Source: Anopheles merus
Lineage: Eukaryota; Arthropoda; Insecta; Diptera; Culicidae
Direction: 5' to 3'
NCBI RefSeq assembly: GCF_017562075.2
Contig: NC_054085.1
Location: 558,001-622,000 of the forward strand
DNA length: 64,000 nt
Part shown: positions 50,782 to 63,600 of the stretch, piece after piece
How positions within the stretch are numbered: position 1 is the stretch's first letter
Layout: the number at the start of each line of letters is the position of its first letter
Notes under the pieces: model-generated
What the model was told of the DNA's origin: nothing
Database searches by the model: none
What the model saw: only the letters and a program-made list of their open reading frames with translations
Position numbers and translations under genes: made by a program

Positions 50782-53700
50782 CTACACAGATGAATCATTT
50801 CCCCGAGCGAAGATAACAGCGTCATGTATGGTGGGGAAAATGTTAAAGCCTCCTTCTCCTATCGATTCCGCATGCAGCAATGCATCATATACGCAGTCGG
50901 CTGGAGTGGCCAAAAGCAGCATAATGGACAAATTTTCCAAGTTGGTTTTAACTTCTGTTAACATTTTACACGCAGCAGTATCAACATGTGGTACGCTACT
51001 CAGATCGATAATGACTGTTTTGGTGGACTGTAGACCTGTGGTTTCGCCGTTATATCGAGGGACCAGAGAAACATTGGCACGTTGATGAACTTTGGTTTCC
51101 TTGTATAGAGCTTTCTTGAAATTAGTCTTGTTGGCAAAGTTAATCGAACCAGTGTATTTGAATATTTTTATATGTGGAAGCTCTTCCGCTTTTTGGTGGC
51201 TTCCAATGTCAACATAGATGGCAGTATCTGGAACAGTACCGAGGAGGCTGTAGTACGTTTTCCAGCCTTTGACGTATAAAGAAATCAGAGAAATCACTAC
51301 CCCTATCAGTAAACCAATGTCAATGTCGATAATGACCACGGAAAGAAAGGTCACACACCAAACGAATAGCTCAAGGCTACCTTCACGATGGAATTTCTTG
51401 ATGTGGTACACCTGTACTAGCATGCCTTTCAGGGCAACGACAATAATTCCTGCCAATACACATCTTGGCAAACTTTCGAAATACGGGCCAACCCAAAGTA
51501 AGACTACAAGTATTATCATTGAAGAAAAGACGGCTGCTATTTGCGTCTTGCCTCCTGTTTGGTGCTGGATCAGCGATCGAGACAGCGAGCAAGCGGTAGG
51601 TATGCAGGAGAATATGGATCCCACAATGTTGGTAAAACCGAGTGCAACTAGCTCCTGATTGGGGCGTACTTCATAGTTGTCCTTTTGTGCAAAGATCATC
51701 CCCATTGACATGACGATCGAGTAACCGACGATAGTTACTGCTATACTATCAACTGCGACGGCTTTTATAAGCGCGAGTGGCGGAAATTCCGGTGCTGGAA
51801 GGCTGCAAATAATGGCATAAAAGTTAGCAAATATCCAATGCTACCAGTGGTGCAATTGTATGCAAAGAGAATTTTAATTACCCGGTCGGTATGGAACCAA
51901 CTAAACCAACATCGAAGTTCGGACCAAGCCCAATAAAGTATGATGCCACTGTGCCACCGACCACGGCCATCAATTCCGCTGGCACCGGGAATCGACACTT
52001 GGTAGAAAGCCACGGTTTGAAATATTCGTTCATAAATATCATGAACAGAATAACAACCAAAGAAGTATAAACGGCCGTAAGGTTTGCGTTCGGTGTTTGA
52101 TCGATGATGTCGCGTACGGAAAGTATAACTTTGAAGGTACCTTTATATCGTGGTATAGAAACACCAAGCAGATCCTTCAACTGGCTAACCATCACATGGA
52201 CAGCAGCAGCCGTTGTGAAACCACTGACCAATGGTTCACTCAAGAGCGACGACAGCATTCCCAACCGAGCTGCACTCATGATAAACTAGTAGAAGATAAA
52301 ACGATGACGATTTAGTTATGGTAGTTCAAATATTTCACAGTAAAAATACTTACATAAAATATACCTGCCACGAAAGATGTGGCTGTTGCTACTTGTATCG
52401 GTGTATATACAGCACCAAGCTCCGTCGGAATTAGATCTGGCACTGTTACATCAGTTCCATTTGACTAGAATTAAAGTTACATTGGTTGATTAATTGGTAC
52501 ACAAAAACATTGCTCGCATTGAATGATATACGTACAGCCAGCGTTGGTATAACGGTTGAGTAGGTCGCTACAATTTTGGCAGTCATTAAACTGGTGACTG
52601 CGAACGTTCCCATCGATATATGACGCGACGTGCCGAATACAGCATAAACAAGACTGTGAAAGAAAGCCATGTAGAGTCCTACATTAGCGGCAACGCCAGC
52701 CAAGATTCCATACGCCATTCCCTGAGGTATTTGAAGTACAGCGACCGTAAGACCCGCTGTCATATCGCTTAGAAGATCGTTCTTGATCGAATACTTAGGA
52801 AGCCATTGTAAGATGGGAAAAAATCCTTTGACGGACGCAAGGCATTTTACGTTTCGTACTGAGGCTCCTATTGAATCAAAAGCTGTGAAATAAAATGAAA
52901 CTAGTGCATTAGTGTATTTATCATTACTGCTGCTTGGATTAAGCAGTAAGGCAAAGCCGTCCCTACTGATTATTTAAAAAAAACTGGTGTTTGGCCTATA
53001 ATTCTAATCAGTTGGAAATTGAAATAATAGCTCATGTGTTTTGATACATGAAGAAGCGTTTGAGCAGTTCATGATTTGCCATTGAAAAAATTGCCCCTTC
53101 ATTTTACTAAAAGATCATAGTAATTTCAAGAAACACGTAACGATTTTTCTGATTACAAACTAAAGTGGTTTTTATCATTATTGTGTTAATTATGCTCTAT
53201 CGCTCTTACTAAACGTTTATAAGAGCGACTGAATCAGCGACAAAACTCTACAATATAAATGTATATAATGTCCCGACCAGGGATCGGATGGAGAGACTAT
53301 ACCACTTCAATCATGTACGACATTCTAATTATTCGAAAAATTCAAAAATGTTAGTATCTGTTGCCATACAATTTCTATGAAATGTGAAACAGTGGCAATT
53401 TCACTTATAACGGTAGTACTAATCGATCGTTTATGCTATTTTAGAATTCGAAAAATATTAAACATGTCATTAAATCGTTTAATGGTCGAATCGTTACGCT
53501 ATAAGCAAATTATCCTTAATTCAACCATTTTGCTGGTGCATTCCACAGGCTACATCAAACCAGTTTGTGTTTTTTGCTCATATTTCTATGATATGTTTTA
53601 ATTTTTCTGTACTTTTTGCTGTCTTCGATAATGTTTTTCTTGTTTTCAACCTTAAGCAAGATAACTCAATAAGTTAATTAATAACAAAAATTCATAATAA

Positions 53701-54778
53701 AAATATAAAAGTTCATCTATGTACCATGCACTTGCAACGCTGTATTGTATTGATTTTAGTAACGAGTTAATCTACATTATCGTTTGTAAAAATTAGGAAA
53801 TGTTTTTACTCAAAATCCATGTTTTTCAAAAAAATGTTTCCATGGTGGTTTGTTACACATAAGCATATAATGGATAGAAAAGGCCTACTAAGGCCGATAT
53901 AGCAGCAAACTAAATATGAAGAAAATGTGGAATAAAATATTAAGCTTAAAGGAAAATGGTAGAAAAATAACAGAACATAACACCCTAGCAAAAATGGCTG
54001 GCGATCAGAAAGCAATCTTCGGTGTTATTAAAGTGAGAATTCTCACACACCTTTGGTAATGGTTGAACAATATCATGCAATACAATAAATCAATACAACT
54101 TAACAAAACTCTTTTTGAAATACTGGAGAATGCAATAATTTGTTGGTAATCCATTTAGATTGTGCTGCTGCTTCACTTCAAGCTATCGTGAACGTGTAGC
54201 AGCATCGACCGCTGCTGTGCGTTTGGCATTGATTGTGGAAGTGTTATGCGCCACAAAATATAATTTAATTTTAACTAGGCTCCGTTGAGCTGTGAGATGT
54301 AACGCTAAAGTTTGAGTGTTAACAAAAGGCGAGTCAAAATGTACTTTATCATGTGTTGCTATCATCATCCAGCACGATCGTAACACAGTTTCATTTACGT
54401 TTTCATGGTATTGAGCGTGTTGTGCCATCGGCCAAATTGAAGTCATTTCAGTATGCAAATAATTGTAAACAAATCTTGTTATGGTATGTCCTTAAGGTTT
54501 TGGATATTTCTATTACGCCAGCAATTATGTATACCCTGCCATGACCAAACATCTTTATGCGCACCAGGAATATGTCATTAAGAAACTGTTTATTTGCTCT
54601 TATCTTAGGCCACACGGTTAAAAGTAGACTTACCAGTGGGCTTTAGCCTTTCGTACTGTGAAAGCTGATTAAAGTCTTCTCGCTGAAGACATTGCCGAGT
54701 GACGAGATACGACAGCTCACTGTATTGCGGCTTTTCTTTGGATGTTCTTTCGAAACCACGATTGTTTGGCGGATACAT
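50782..54778 (-). CDS. SLC26-family anion transporter (prestin-like)
   Basis: There are five coding exons: 54778-54634, 52882-52536, 52464-52354, 52285-51882 and 51802-50782, in phase, giving 675 residues. The N-terminal YLVTRQCLQREDFNQL precedes the transmembrane core. The core has the sulfate-transporter signatures DMTAGLTVAVLQIPQGMAYG, FGTSRHISMGTFAVTSLM and NIVGSIFSCIPTACSLSRS, with roughly a dozen hydrophobic segments. The C-terminal third is a STAS domain (TVIIDLSSVPHVDTAACKML). The family exchanges chloride, sulfate, bicarbonate or oxalate at the plasma membrane; the actual substrate cannot be read from the sequence. The start at 54778 is the first in-frame ATG of the exon, and upstream sequence has no usable acceptor. 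Intron 1 is 1.75 kb. Confidence 0.92.
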
Positions 54779-57690
54779 GCAGAAGAACGAAAAGAAAGTA
54801 AACAATTAATACATCACATTCGCGCACCGGACACATGTTGTTTTCGTACGAGAGTTTTTACTTCGATAAGCACTGGCAGTCGCTGAGAGTTAACAAAATG
54901 TTCTACAAACCTGCCATCTTCCAGCGGGGCTTTTTGATTGATCATACTGTTGCCAACTGGTCGCGATGTACTGTAGCTGTTTGGTGTTGGCGATTTTTTT
55001 TTCACGACAGAAATCAACCGCACCACCGCTGCACGATATCCGTCAGTGATGACGCGACCTCGATTGGCAACGATTTTCTTTTCACTAGCGTCACGCAAGC
55101 CAGTCGAAATCAACAACGAAAAATGCTTCACTTTTTCACACTTGCATAACCTTTCGAAGAGAAGTAACGCTTGTAGTTCGTCAAGCCGATGCGATCATCA
55201 TCCACACGATTAGATGTTGATAATGAAGGTTCGATCGAGTTTGGTTTCAGTACTACTTTGATTTCGACTTCGTTTATACTCGCTTTGTGTCACACATTTC
55301 GGTCCAGCAAGAGATGTGATTGAACTTTATCAATTAAAATGCGATGGCGGTTAATTGGAGCCAAACTGAGCAGTTCTTGCTCAGCCGGCGAGGTAGCGAT
55401 GTTCCAGTTAAAATTCTGATTTCTGACGACGATCAGCTGGCTACTGACACAGCAACTGTTAGAAACGTTCTGAAAAACGAAATGAAATCGCGTTGTATAC
55501 AATCATTTGTGGAGAGGCCCATGTCGAGAGGCACAGTGAGGTCACCAATCTCTCTCCCCAGCTCTCTCTCTGTATGCGATAACGTGCTAAAAGATAGTGC
55601 TACAACGGAATACAGTGGTGGCGAACCTATTTAATGTTACATTTAGAGCAAGAACGAGCAACGCTTCCAAACTGCGGGCCACGTCTGTAAAAAATCTGTT
55701 TGGACGGGCCATATTTATTAACAAATTTTGTTATCACTAATTGAACATTGAAAGCCTACCAAATTTTAATTTTTTTTATTGGCTTATTGTTTCATACGAG
55801 AAACCTTGCTCTTTGGGAAGAGTTTAACTATTGCATGTCATCTGCACATGTCGCACATGGACGCTAGACATGTATGCTCATTCAAATGCTAAAGCTATTT
55901 TATGTTAGAAAACATCAATGCTGCAACGTCTATGTTGTATGTTCCTCTACTTCTTTCTTCTACTATGATCTCTCGAACGCCGTGCAACTAGGCTTGAAAA
56001 CATGTCCACCTTCTAGTCAAATCTCTTTCGAATAGAGTCCTATTGTAGCCATATCTTGTATAGCCGTTACACCTGCCAGGCAATGCGATAGTATAATAGC
56101 AAAAATATGATTTCTTCACTTGTTTACGTATTTTTTAAAAAGGGTTTATATTTCATCAGATTCACATTCTCTCTATAATGAATTAAATGATGATAAGTGT
56201 TCAAAAGCTTTTAACATCTCATTTATTTGTCATTTGCAGCATTAAGTGTTTAAAAAAAGGATGGTTAAAAATTTTAAGATTTGACATCGCTGAGCCAGGA
56301 CGGAAAGAGATCGTGCTGGTGCTTGAATCTATTAACTGATCTCACCACTCTTCTCTCAGTAGCCGCTTTTCAGTGCGAACCGCTTCACCACACACAGGTC
56401 AATGATTAGACGCTCCGGTACATTCGAGCTCCGATAGAACCGACAATCAAAGAAATTTAACGGATGATACGAAACGCTTTGTCGTGTTACTTTAATAGGT
56501 TCCTGCTTATAAAAGTCACAGAGAAATAACTTCTCGTATTAATCGTTTTTTTTATTTTGATGGTCACTTAGTTGGGCTGTCGATGAAATTATTGATAATC
56601 CTTCAAATCGACGTATACACAGTACGTATAGGCAACGAAACAGTGTAACGAACTTCCTTCACGCTCAAGGCATTCATCGTTTGCAGCCATTGATGCTGAA
56701 GTTTTGTTCTTGTTGCTTGCTAATGGGAAACACTTGAGTGGATAGTTAAGCTGTAAACAGTCTGGTTTGTCCTTTGCAAATAACCATGCAAATTCAAAGA
56801 TTTACGTATGCTGCGTGATAAGATCTTCGATTTTGAAACAATAAATTCTTTTATGAGGTGATACGATATGGTGTAGCTATTGCATGGCATTTAGTAACAT
56901 GCTGTTGTACCGCTTACTATCATGTGTTTTGTGGCTAATTTTAACAATGAAAATATGAATAAATAGCACAGTATTTTGGATAGCATGGTTAATAATAAGA
57001 CTGGAAAAAACCTACATGTATCGAATATCTATAAAATTATTATTTTAATATTTAATTAAACTCTAGAACCATTCGTTTGAACAAACAATAACGAAAGTTT
57101 TCTTCAATTAGTTCTGCATAATATGATAGTTTTACTGGACAAAAAATATTGTTCAATCGGATAATTGTAATAAAATGCTAAACGTATTAATGATATTTGA
57201 ACAATTATATAACAAAAAAAGCAGTAGCTGGAACGTTTTTCACACGACTTATTCTTTAAATTTTACATTTACAGTTATAGAAATTGTATGGTAGTACAAG
57301 GTTTGTGTGTGTTATAAATGTTTGAAATGGATTGCTACACAATAGACAATACCTTATAAGTAGTTCAGAGTCCTAGATGATTTTTAAAGTAAAACTAAAT
57401 TTTAGGAAAACAGTTTAAGAAACCAGAAATTCAGAGAAACAAAGTTAAAAAATCAGTATACTTAGCAATGAAAAATATTAGCACTAAAAATTAAAAAAAA
57501 AATCGCAGTAAAAGTAAAAAGCTCTAAAAGTGTACATCGTCAATGTTAATTATTTTCAATAATAAATGTTTTATTTTATTCATTAATATATTTATCTTAA
57601 AAAGATTGTTGGGATTAAATGTAAATGGCATTATTTGTATGTTTCAAAATCAACCATGATGAGGTATTATTTTTTAAACGTACGTATCGA
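54779..57690. other. upstream and intergenic region
   Basis: A plus-strand frame of 96 codons at 55344-55634 lacks any recognised domain. A hAT-like end, CAGTGGTGGCGAACC, at 55613 has no visible partner. A CT-rich run lies at about 55548-55572. Otherwise AT-rich. Confidence 0.4.
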
Positions 57691-57773
57691 GATACGGTCC
57701 AATCGGGACTTGAACCCATGACGGACATGTTGTTAAATCGTACGAATTGACGACTGTACCACGAGACTGGCCA
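57691..57773 (-). mobile_element. Sine200-like SINE fragment
   Basis: Only the tRNA-like head remains, in reverse (CTTGAACCCATGACGGACAT, then GACGACTGTACCACGAGACT). Confidence 0.8.
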
Positions 57774-58734
57774 ATTTCATCCATCAGCAAGTGCAAAATA
57801 CTGTTGTGTTATGCGTTATCATGAATCACGTAGTTAAAATATTTGTCTTTATGATGGAAAATGATAAAATTGATGCTTTCTTCATAATTTCAGAATAGCA
57901 AAATGCGAATTTCATAAGTGGCAGCTTCTAATACTGATGCAATACAAAAATTTGAAAGATAATACGATGAGGCTATAAAAGTTAGTTTATCAGCTATTTT
58001 ATTTGCTCTTAAAACCATCGGCTCTAAAATTTATACCAACTAATAATTGACAAACAAATAACTGGTGAATGTAAAGCAGTTTGGGTAAAATTTTTGACAT
58101 TTTGGTAACTTTCTTTCAAAACTCTAAACAATTACTGCACCCTATCACACAGCTAGACGAAACTGCCGTATATTAATTGACCTTAATCAATTGTCAATCT
58201 CCGAAGATCGTATGAATGAAGGCCAAACATGATTCTGTTACTATATCTTTTTGTATTCAAATATGACGAAAACAAAAACAGACTGCTATTGGTTCTAATC
58301 AATAGTCAATTGAATTAAATTGTATGATGCCATGTAGACAACCTTGAAGCTCCACAATTGATATGATTTTCGTGAAAAATGTGAGCGTGTAAGGTTTACA
58401 ACATGAAGTATTTCGTGTGTTTTACAGATCTGTTCAAAGCAAATAATCAAACTCAAATCAAAGTCCAATTGTTCTGTTAAAATACCTAACAGAAACGAGT
58501 GACTTATTGTTATATGTGCAGTTTTGTGTTTAAAGTGGTTATCAAACAGGAAACTGTTTATTACAATATGTATCAACAGATGCATAAAGGAAATTTAAAC
58601 ATTAGATGTGTAAGGCAAGGTAAAATTCTTTATGGTATGACATTGAAAGGGTTATGTTGATAAGTGCTACAAGAAAATATGATGTGTTTGGTCATTGTAG
58701 ACTATGACCAAAATCTGCTTCAGAAGATGTGAGG
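57774..58734. other. AT-rich intergenic sequence
   Basis: No gene or repeat recognised. Confidence 0.4.
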
Positions 58735-59265
58735 TAAATTAATTTGAACGAGTGGCAATGTGGATTATTTTATGAGTCGTTATCTAATGGGTTGTTGTTA
58801 TCTAATCTCCAAAAATTAGTAAATAAAATATGACGCAAAAGATATTGAAGAAATCAACACCAACATTCAAATTAAATGACGACAAGTGTCAACCTGAACT
58901 GAGTTGACAGTTGACAAAAAGTGACAGTTTTGCGATATGGTATAAGGCAACAAGTGATAGATAAGGAATAAACGAGCAGTAATCATAATGTGATACGAGA
59001 AAAATTAATTCGAACGAGTGACAATGTGGATTATTTTTTGAGTCGTTATCTAATGGGTTGTTATCTAATCTCCAAAAATTAGTAAATAAAATATGACGCA
59101 AAAGGTATTAAAGCAATCAACACCAACGTTCAAATTAAATGACGACAAGTGTCAACCTGAACTGAGTTGACAGTTGACAAAAAATGACAGTTTTGTGATA
59201 TGGTATAAGGCAACAGGTAATAGATAAGGAATAAACGAGCAATACTTATAATATGATACGATGTA
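58735..59265. repeat. 266-bp tandem duplication
   Basis: Two head-to-tail copies (about 58735-59000 and 59001-59265) share GAGTCGTTATCTAATGGG, AATATGACGCAAAAG and GACGACAAGTGTCAACCTGA. They differ by scattered substitutions and a 3-bp deletion (GTTGTTGTT versus GTTGTT). Non-coding. Confidence 0.92.
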
Positions 59266-60514
59266 CCTTGTCTGGTATGTTACATAATCATAAGAATGTA
59301 GTATCTAGATGAAAAAATGTGTTCACCAGTCCTAGTTTACCTTTGAATGTATAAACGGTTATACTGCCGGCGATGAAATAATATTCCCGATGTCCGGCCC
59401 TTGCACGATTGAACTTATGCCAAAACTTAACAACATGAGTTGTAGCATTTGTTTGCTCTAACTTTACTACATAATTATTTGTATAACACACGTTCATTGA
59501 TCACACACCGCACTGGAGGATGTCTCAAAGTCACAAAGGAAATTCCATGCCGACTTGCATCGCAAATGACGAACTGGCCGCGATAGGTTAGGTATACTTT
59601 TGTCTCAGCTGTTTGGTGATTACTGTGCGTTTGTTTACCGAGACTCGGATCAGTGGCAAGAATGAATTAAACAGAGACCGATAATGGAGCAAGAGAGCGT
59701 ACATGTGCACCGCAGGTTGTTGGCAGAGAAATGGTCGCCCGAAAATGTGCGCTTGCGTAGAAGCCATATGAAGGAATAAAGAAGCCAGAGAAACAAACGT
59801 ATCAATTGCACCCTAAAGAAGAGAATGCACATGTGTCAAGCTCTTGAGTATCGTTGTTTAAAAGCAAACTCTCTAAAGAGCTCTACTATTTCTCAACACA
59901 ACACGGTTTAACGCATTGAAGGAAAGTGTGTAACTGCAAAAAAATTTATTAAAACTATGCATTGTTTAAAACAAAACTGTTAAAACAACTTTTAAAAATC
60001 AGTCCTATTGATGTTTGGTTTATGCAAAAATAACTAGCAGCAAAAACAATAGCTTCTCGATCGTATTCTACCGCTTCCAGCTATGCATTTCTGATTTATA
60101 GTATGAGTTATGATAATATTTTCTGAACAAAAATCGACACTAAGACATAAATGGAATTCTATATATATTTATATATGCGTATGCATTATCCATTCAATTT
60201 ATTGTGTCTGACAATTAAAATATTTTTTAAGAGTTTAAAATATGTCTGTACAGCAATTATCTAGAAATGTAGTTCAAGATTGAGAAAAAATCATCGTGTT
60301 TTTGAAAGTTAAAATATTTTTTCTGTGAAAGTAAATCTTTGTGAAAGTAAATTAGCGAAACTCTTGTATCCAATTATTCAGCCATTTTTGTTATTCTATC
60401 AAATATATATAAAATATAGAAAAATATCAGTTTTAAAATCCGTGTTAGCAGTGAGTTGAGTATCTTGGACATTTACTCGTGATATCCTTATTTACAACAT
60501 CATTTTTAAGACGT
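59266..60514. other. AT-rich intergenic sequence
   Basis: No gene or repeat supported. Confidence 0.4.
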
Positions 60515-60640
60515 AAGCATTTACTACTTGGCCTAACGTCCTACACGGACATGCTGGCATATACAGGCTTTCGAGACCTCGGGAGTACCACGCACTCAGC
60601 TCAACAGTCCTTGCTACCGGGAGATAGTCTAGGCATAAAT
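60515..60640. mobile_element. possible SINE fragment of another family
   Basis: GGCCTAACGTCCTACACGGA, then ATACAGGCTTTCGAGACCTC and CAGTCCTTGCTACCGGGAGA, recall a second tRNA-derived SINE family of Anopheles. The head and any target duplication are absent, so the call is tentative. Confidence 0.3.
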
Positions 60641-61593
60641 AGGGAGTAAATTCTAAACGTAAAACTACGACGGGCATGTTTTTGAATATGAACAAAATAT
60701 TTATTGTGTGATCCATGAGGTGTGATTTGCGTGATTTGCGATAGTGATGTGCGATTCCACCCGAACATTCCCGGATCGGAGCCTTCTGTAAGCAAACCAG
60801 AGTCTTTTGGGTCAGCCCGTAATGTACAAGAAGATTCAATAGGATCAACGATCGGGGTAGGTGAAAGAAAGCATAAAATATTCATGCCGAACATGTCGCT
60901 CCAAAGGGTCAGAATCTCGTATGCCTTCTTGAACGAACTGATACTATTGGTTATACTGAACTCGTTACACCTACGGGTCGGCTTCGATTCCGATAGACTT
61001 GCACCCGACATCGAATGAACCTATACATAGCTACTCTCTTCAGATATAAATCTTAAATTTGGTTCTATTTACTTGTTAATAACAATGGAAAAAATGTTAA
61101 ATGTACATTAATGTTTCTAGTTAAATTCATTGATAAATTCATATAATATAATTCATTCAGTGATAAACCATTAATTTTATCTGCTGTGATGATAGTTTTT
61201 CTTATTATTAGTTTTTTGCAAGAAGCTTTCAACTTCTACTACGTTGTCATGACTGCAAACTATCAACACTGCTATGGGATAGGATTGAGAAGCTAAATTT
61301 ATTATTGAGAAAACGCAATTGGATCTATTTGCAATTTGACTATCCCATTAATAAATAAATCGAAATCAACGAGATCAAAGTTTTATATTATTAGTAGTGT
61401 TACTTCGGTAAAAAAAATTTCTGGTTGTTATGTAATAAGAAAATGATCTTAAACATAGATACAATTTTCTATATTTAGAACATGTCCGGTCACATTTGCG
61501 TTTGCTACTATTGAAACGGGATAAAGAAAGAGTTGTTTTTGTTATTTTTTGCGAGGATTTGTGCGAGGCACAAGTATGAATTATATTCTATAA
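60641..61593. other. intergenic sequence
   Basis: Overlapping frames of 98-136 codons on both strands at 60601-61018 have no recognisable features and are not called. Confidence 0.4.
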
Positions 61594-61915
61594 CAGGGAT
61601 CTCCAACCTACGGCCCACGGGCTGGATGCACCCCTCAAAAGCCTTTAATGCGGCCCGCGATGTCTTTGTAAAGCTTAAAATAAATATTATATTTTTCGGA
61701 CCAATTGATCAAAATCTATTTTTTTCTTTTGAAATTTGAAAGTCAAGATTCAATAGAATAAATCTGTAGCAATTTGATATATTCAGTTAACATTTTTTAA
61801 TTAAAACGAGATTTGATATTTCACTCATTCTAAAGGTAGCGTCAAAACAACGGCCCCCAACAAAGTTAATTATGAAACAATGCGACCCGCGCTTTGAAAA
61901 GTTTGGAGACCCCTG
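61594..61915. mobile_element. 322-bp hAT-like MITE
   Basis: It starts CAGGGATCTCCAACCTACGG and ends AAAGTTTGGAGACCCCTG, giving imperfect inverted ends. GCGGCCCGCG and GCGACCCGCG motifs lie inside each end. The 8-bp flanks TTCTATAA and ATCTATAT agree at six positions. All fit a hAT (Charlie-type) non-autonomous element. Confidence 0.8.
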
Positions 61916-61984
61916 ATCTATATGAAAGAAAAATATCGCATGCCTTGGTGTATGCATATTAGTGATGCGCGTTGCGTTCCGAAC

Positions 61985-62215
61985 CTGCCAGGTGCGATCC
62001 GTTCCAGCATGCATCCGGACCGCGATCCTTATTTTTAACCCAAGCAGGTTCAAACTGAACCTGTTGCTCCCACCGTTCTTTGCGATCCGACCTGAACCGA
62101 CTGTTATCAACGATCTTATCGATCCGATCTGAACCGGCCGCTCTCAGCGTTCTCGGCGATCTGTGCTGGGCCGGTTGCTCTCTGTGCTCTTTGCGATCCG
62201 GCCTAGAACGCACGA
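61985..62215. repeat. degenerate GC-richer minisatellite
   Basis: About four diverged units with CTGAACCGG, TTGCTCTC and TTTGCGATCCG motifs recur roughly every 55-60 bp. It is noticeably richer in G and C than its surroundings and non-coding. Confidence 0.6.
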
Positions 62216-62302
62216 CATTCTACTCTCTTTGTATTGATGAGCCGGTTTGCCGGTTCAAATAAACTAGTTGATTTAAATACTATTAATACTACTAAATACT
62301 AA

Positions 62303-62466
62303 ATACTACTAATGATCAATCGATTGATTCAAAGTGAATTGTCCGTAAAAACGGTGAATTTTATAATTTTTATACAAATTTGGTATTTCTGGGAATATTA
62401 TCCGTGGAAATCGATTAACCGGCAACCGTTCAGACCCAAGCTGCCCGGGTAATCGACGTTGTACTG
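62303..62466. mobile_element. pogo-like element, second copy of the 1136 family
   Basis: In reverse it reads CAGTACAACGTCGATTACCC and continues through CGGTTGCCGGTTAATCGATT to GATCATTAGTA, co-linear with 1136-2015 after two MITEs are removed there. TA follows the right end. Confidence 0.7.
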
Positions 62467-62511
62467 TATTAGATTTTTTTGAAAACTTGCCCTATATTAA
62501 ATTGTGTTATA

Positions 62512-62884
62512 GAGGTATTCCCCGATATACGCTATACGTGATCTACGCAATTTCGCTATACACGATTTTCTACATTTGACAATTATTTTAGCAAATTGTA
62601 CTGATTTGGAATGTCAATTGTCAACTGCCAAATAAATTCCATTTTGGTCGAATTATAAATACCATTTTGAAACTTACAAAACTGCAATATTCAGTTAAAT
62701 TCAGATCAATGAACTAATTTAGTGGCTACTTAGCCACAGCCATTAAAATTACCACTTCAAGAAAAAAATAAACGAAACTTAGCATTTCAATTTAGCAAAA
62801 CCTCTGAAAACCTTCGGCTTACGCTAATATCCGAGATACGCTTGCTTCCGGTCCGCATTAATAGCGTTTATCAGGAAGTACCTG
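62512..62884. mobile_element. pogo-like MITE, GGTATTCCCC family
   Basis: A 373-bp element with TA on both sides (62510-62511 and 62885-62886). The left end is GAGGTATTCCCCGATATACG (CAG mutated to GAG) and the right end is TTATCAGGAAGTACCTG. It is the most complete member of the family shared with 49843 and 18296. Confidence 0.8.
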
Positions 62885-63357
62885 TATTTTTCGTCAAGTT
62901 TTCAAATTTATAATACTGCATCATCTCATTCATAGATGGCGCTATTTTATGAATGCTGGGCTAGCATCCCGAAGAGCAAATCGAGCAGTTTTAAATTTGA
63001 AAATTTTCCCGCTAACATTGCGATTATTATTTATTAAAATGAGCTGGTTTCAGACGAATCATCAATTATATCATCCTTGTCATTCCTTTCTACATAAATT
63101 ACATTTTATTACAATTCAAAAGTGACTACCCGTGTATAACGACTTACTTGATCTGATTTTGGTCTTTTTTGGGGTCTTTATTCATTGCCAAAAACCAAAG
63201 AAAAATGAATGTTAACTGAACCGAAATTATTAGACTTTAAACTTTAGGTCAGAAATCATTAAAGCATATTGTGCTTATTGATTAATAGACATTATACGGA
63301 AAATCTCCATATTTTTAGTAAACCATTTCACACACGATTCTAGACATCTATTCGTTA

Positions 63358-63600
63358 CAGGTTTTCCTACGATTTATTGGTCGGTTCTCATAATTTTTTG
63401 GGCTCGTCGTACGATTTATTCATCGTATCTTATAGATTTTTGGTTCATTCCCATAATTTATTGGTATCGTCTGATTGAATATCAATACAATTGAACCAAA
63501 AAAATCTGGGAAATGCCCAAAAATTCGTGGGAACACACCAAAAATATGGAAAACAACCAAACAATTATGGGAACCAACTAATACATCATGGGAAACCCTG
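63358..63600. mobile_element. 243-bp MITE with repetitive arms
   Basis: The ends are CAGGTTTTCCTACGATTTAT and, in reverse, CAGGGTTTCCCATGATGTAT; similarity of the arms continues for about 45 bp (GGTTC, CATAATT, TTTGG). The motif CATAATTTATTGG recurs inside. The left flank is TA and the right flank is CA. Confidence 0.65.

Noticed and set aside
55344..55634. 96-codon plus-strand frame upstream of the SLC26 gene
   Set aside because: It starts with ATG and has balanced composition, but shows no donor site, domain or downstream exon that could be joined.
55613..55700. hAT-like end CAGTGGTGGCGAACC
   Set aside because: No partner end with an 8-bp duplication could be found, so an element is not called.
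60492..61018. Frames of 98-136 codons on both strands
   Set aside because: No recognisable domain, and a SINE-like fragment overlaps one end.
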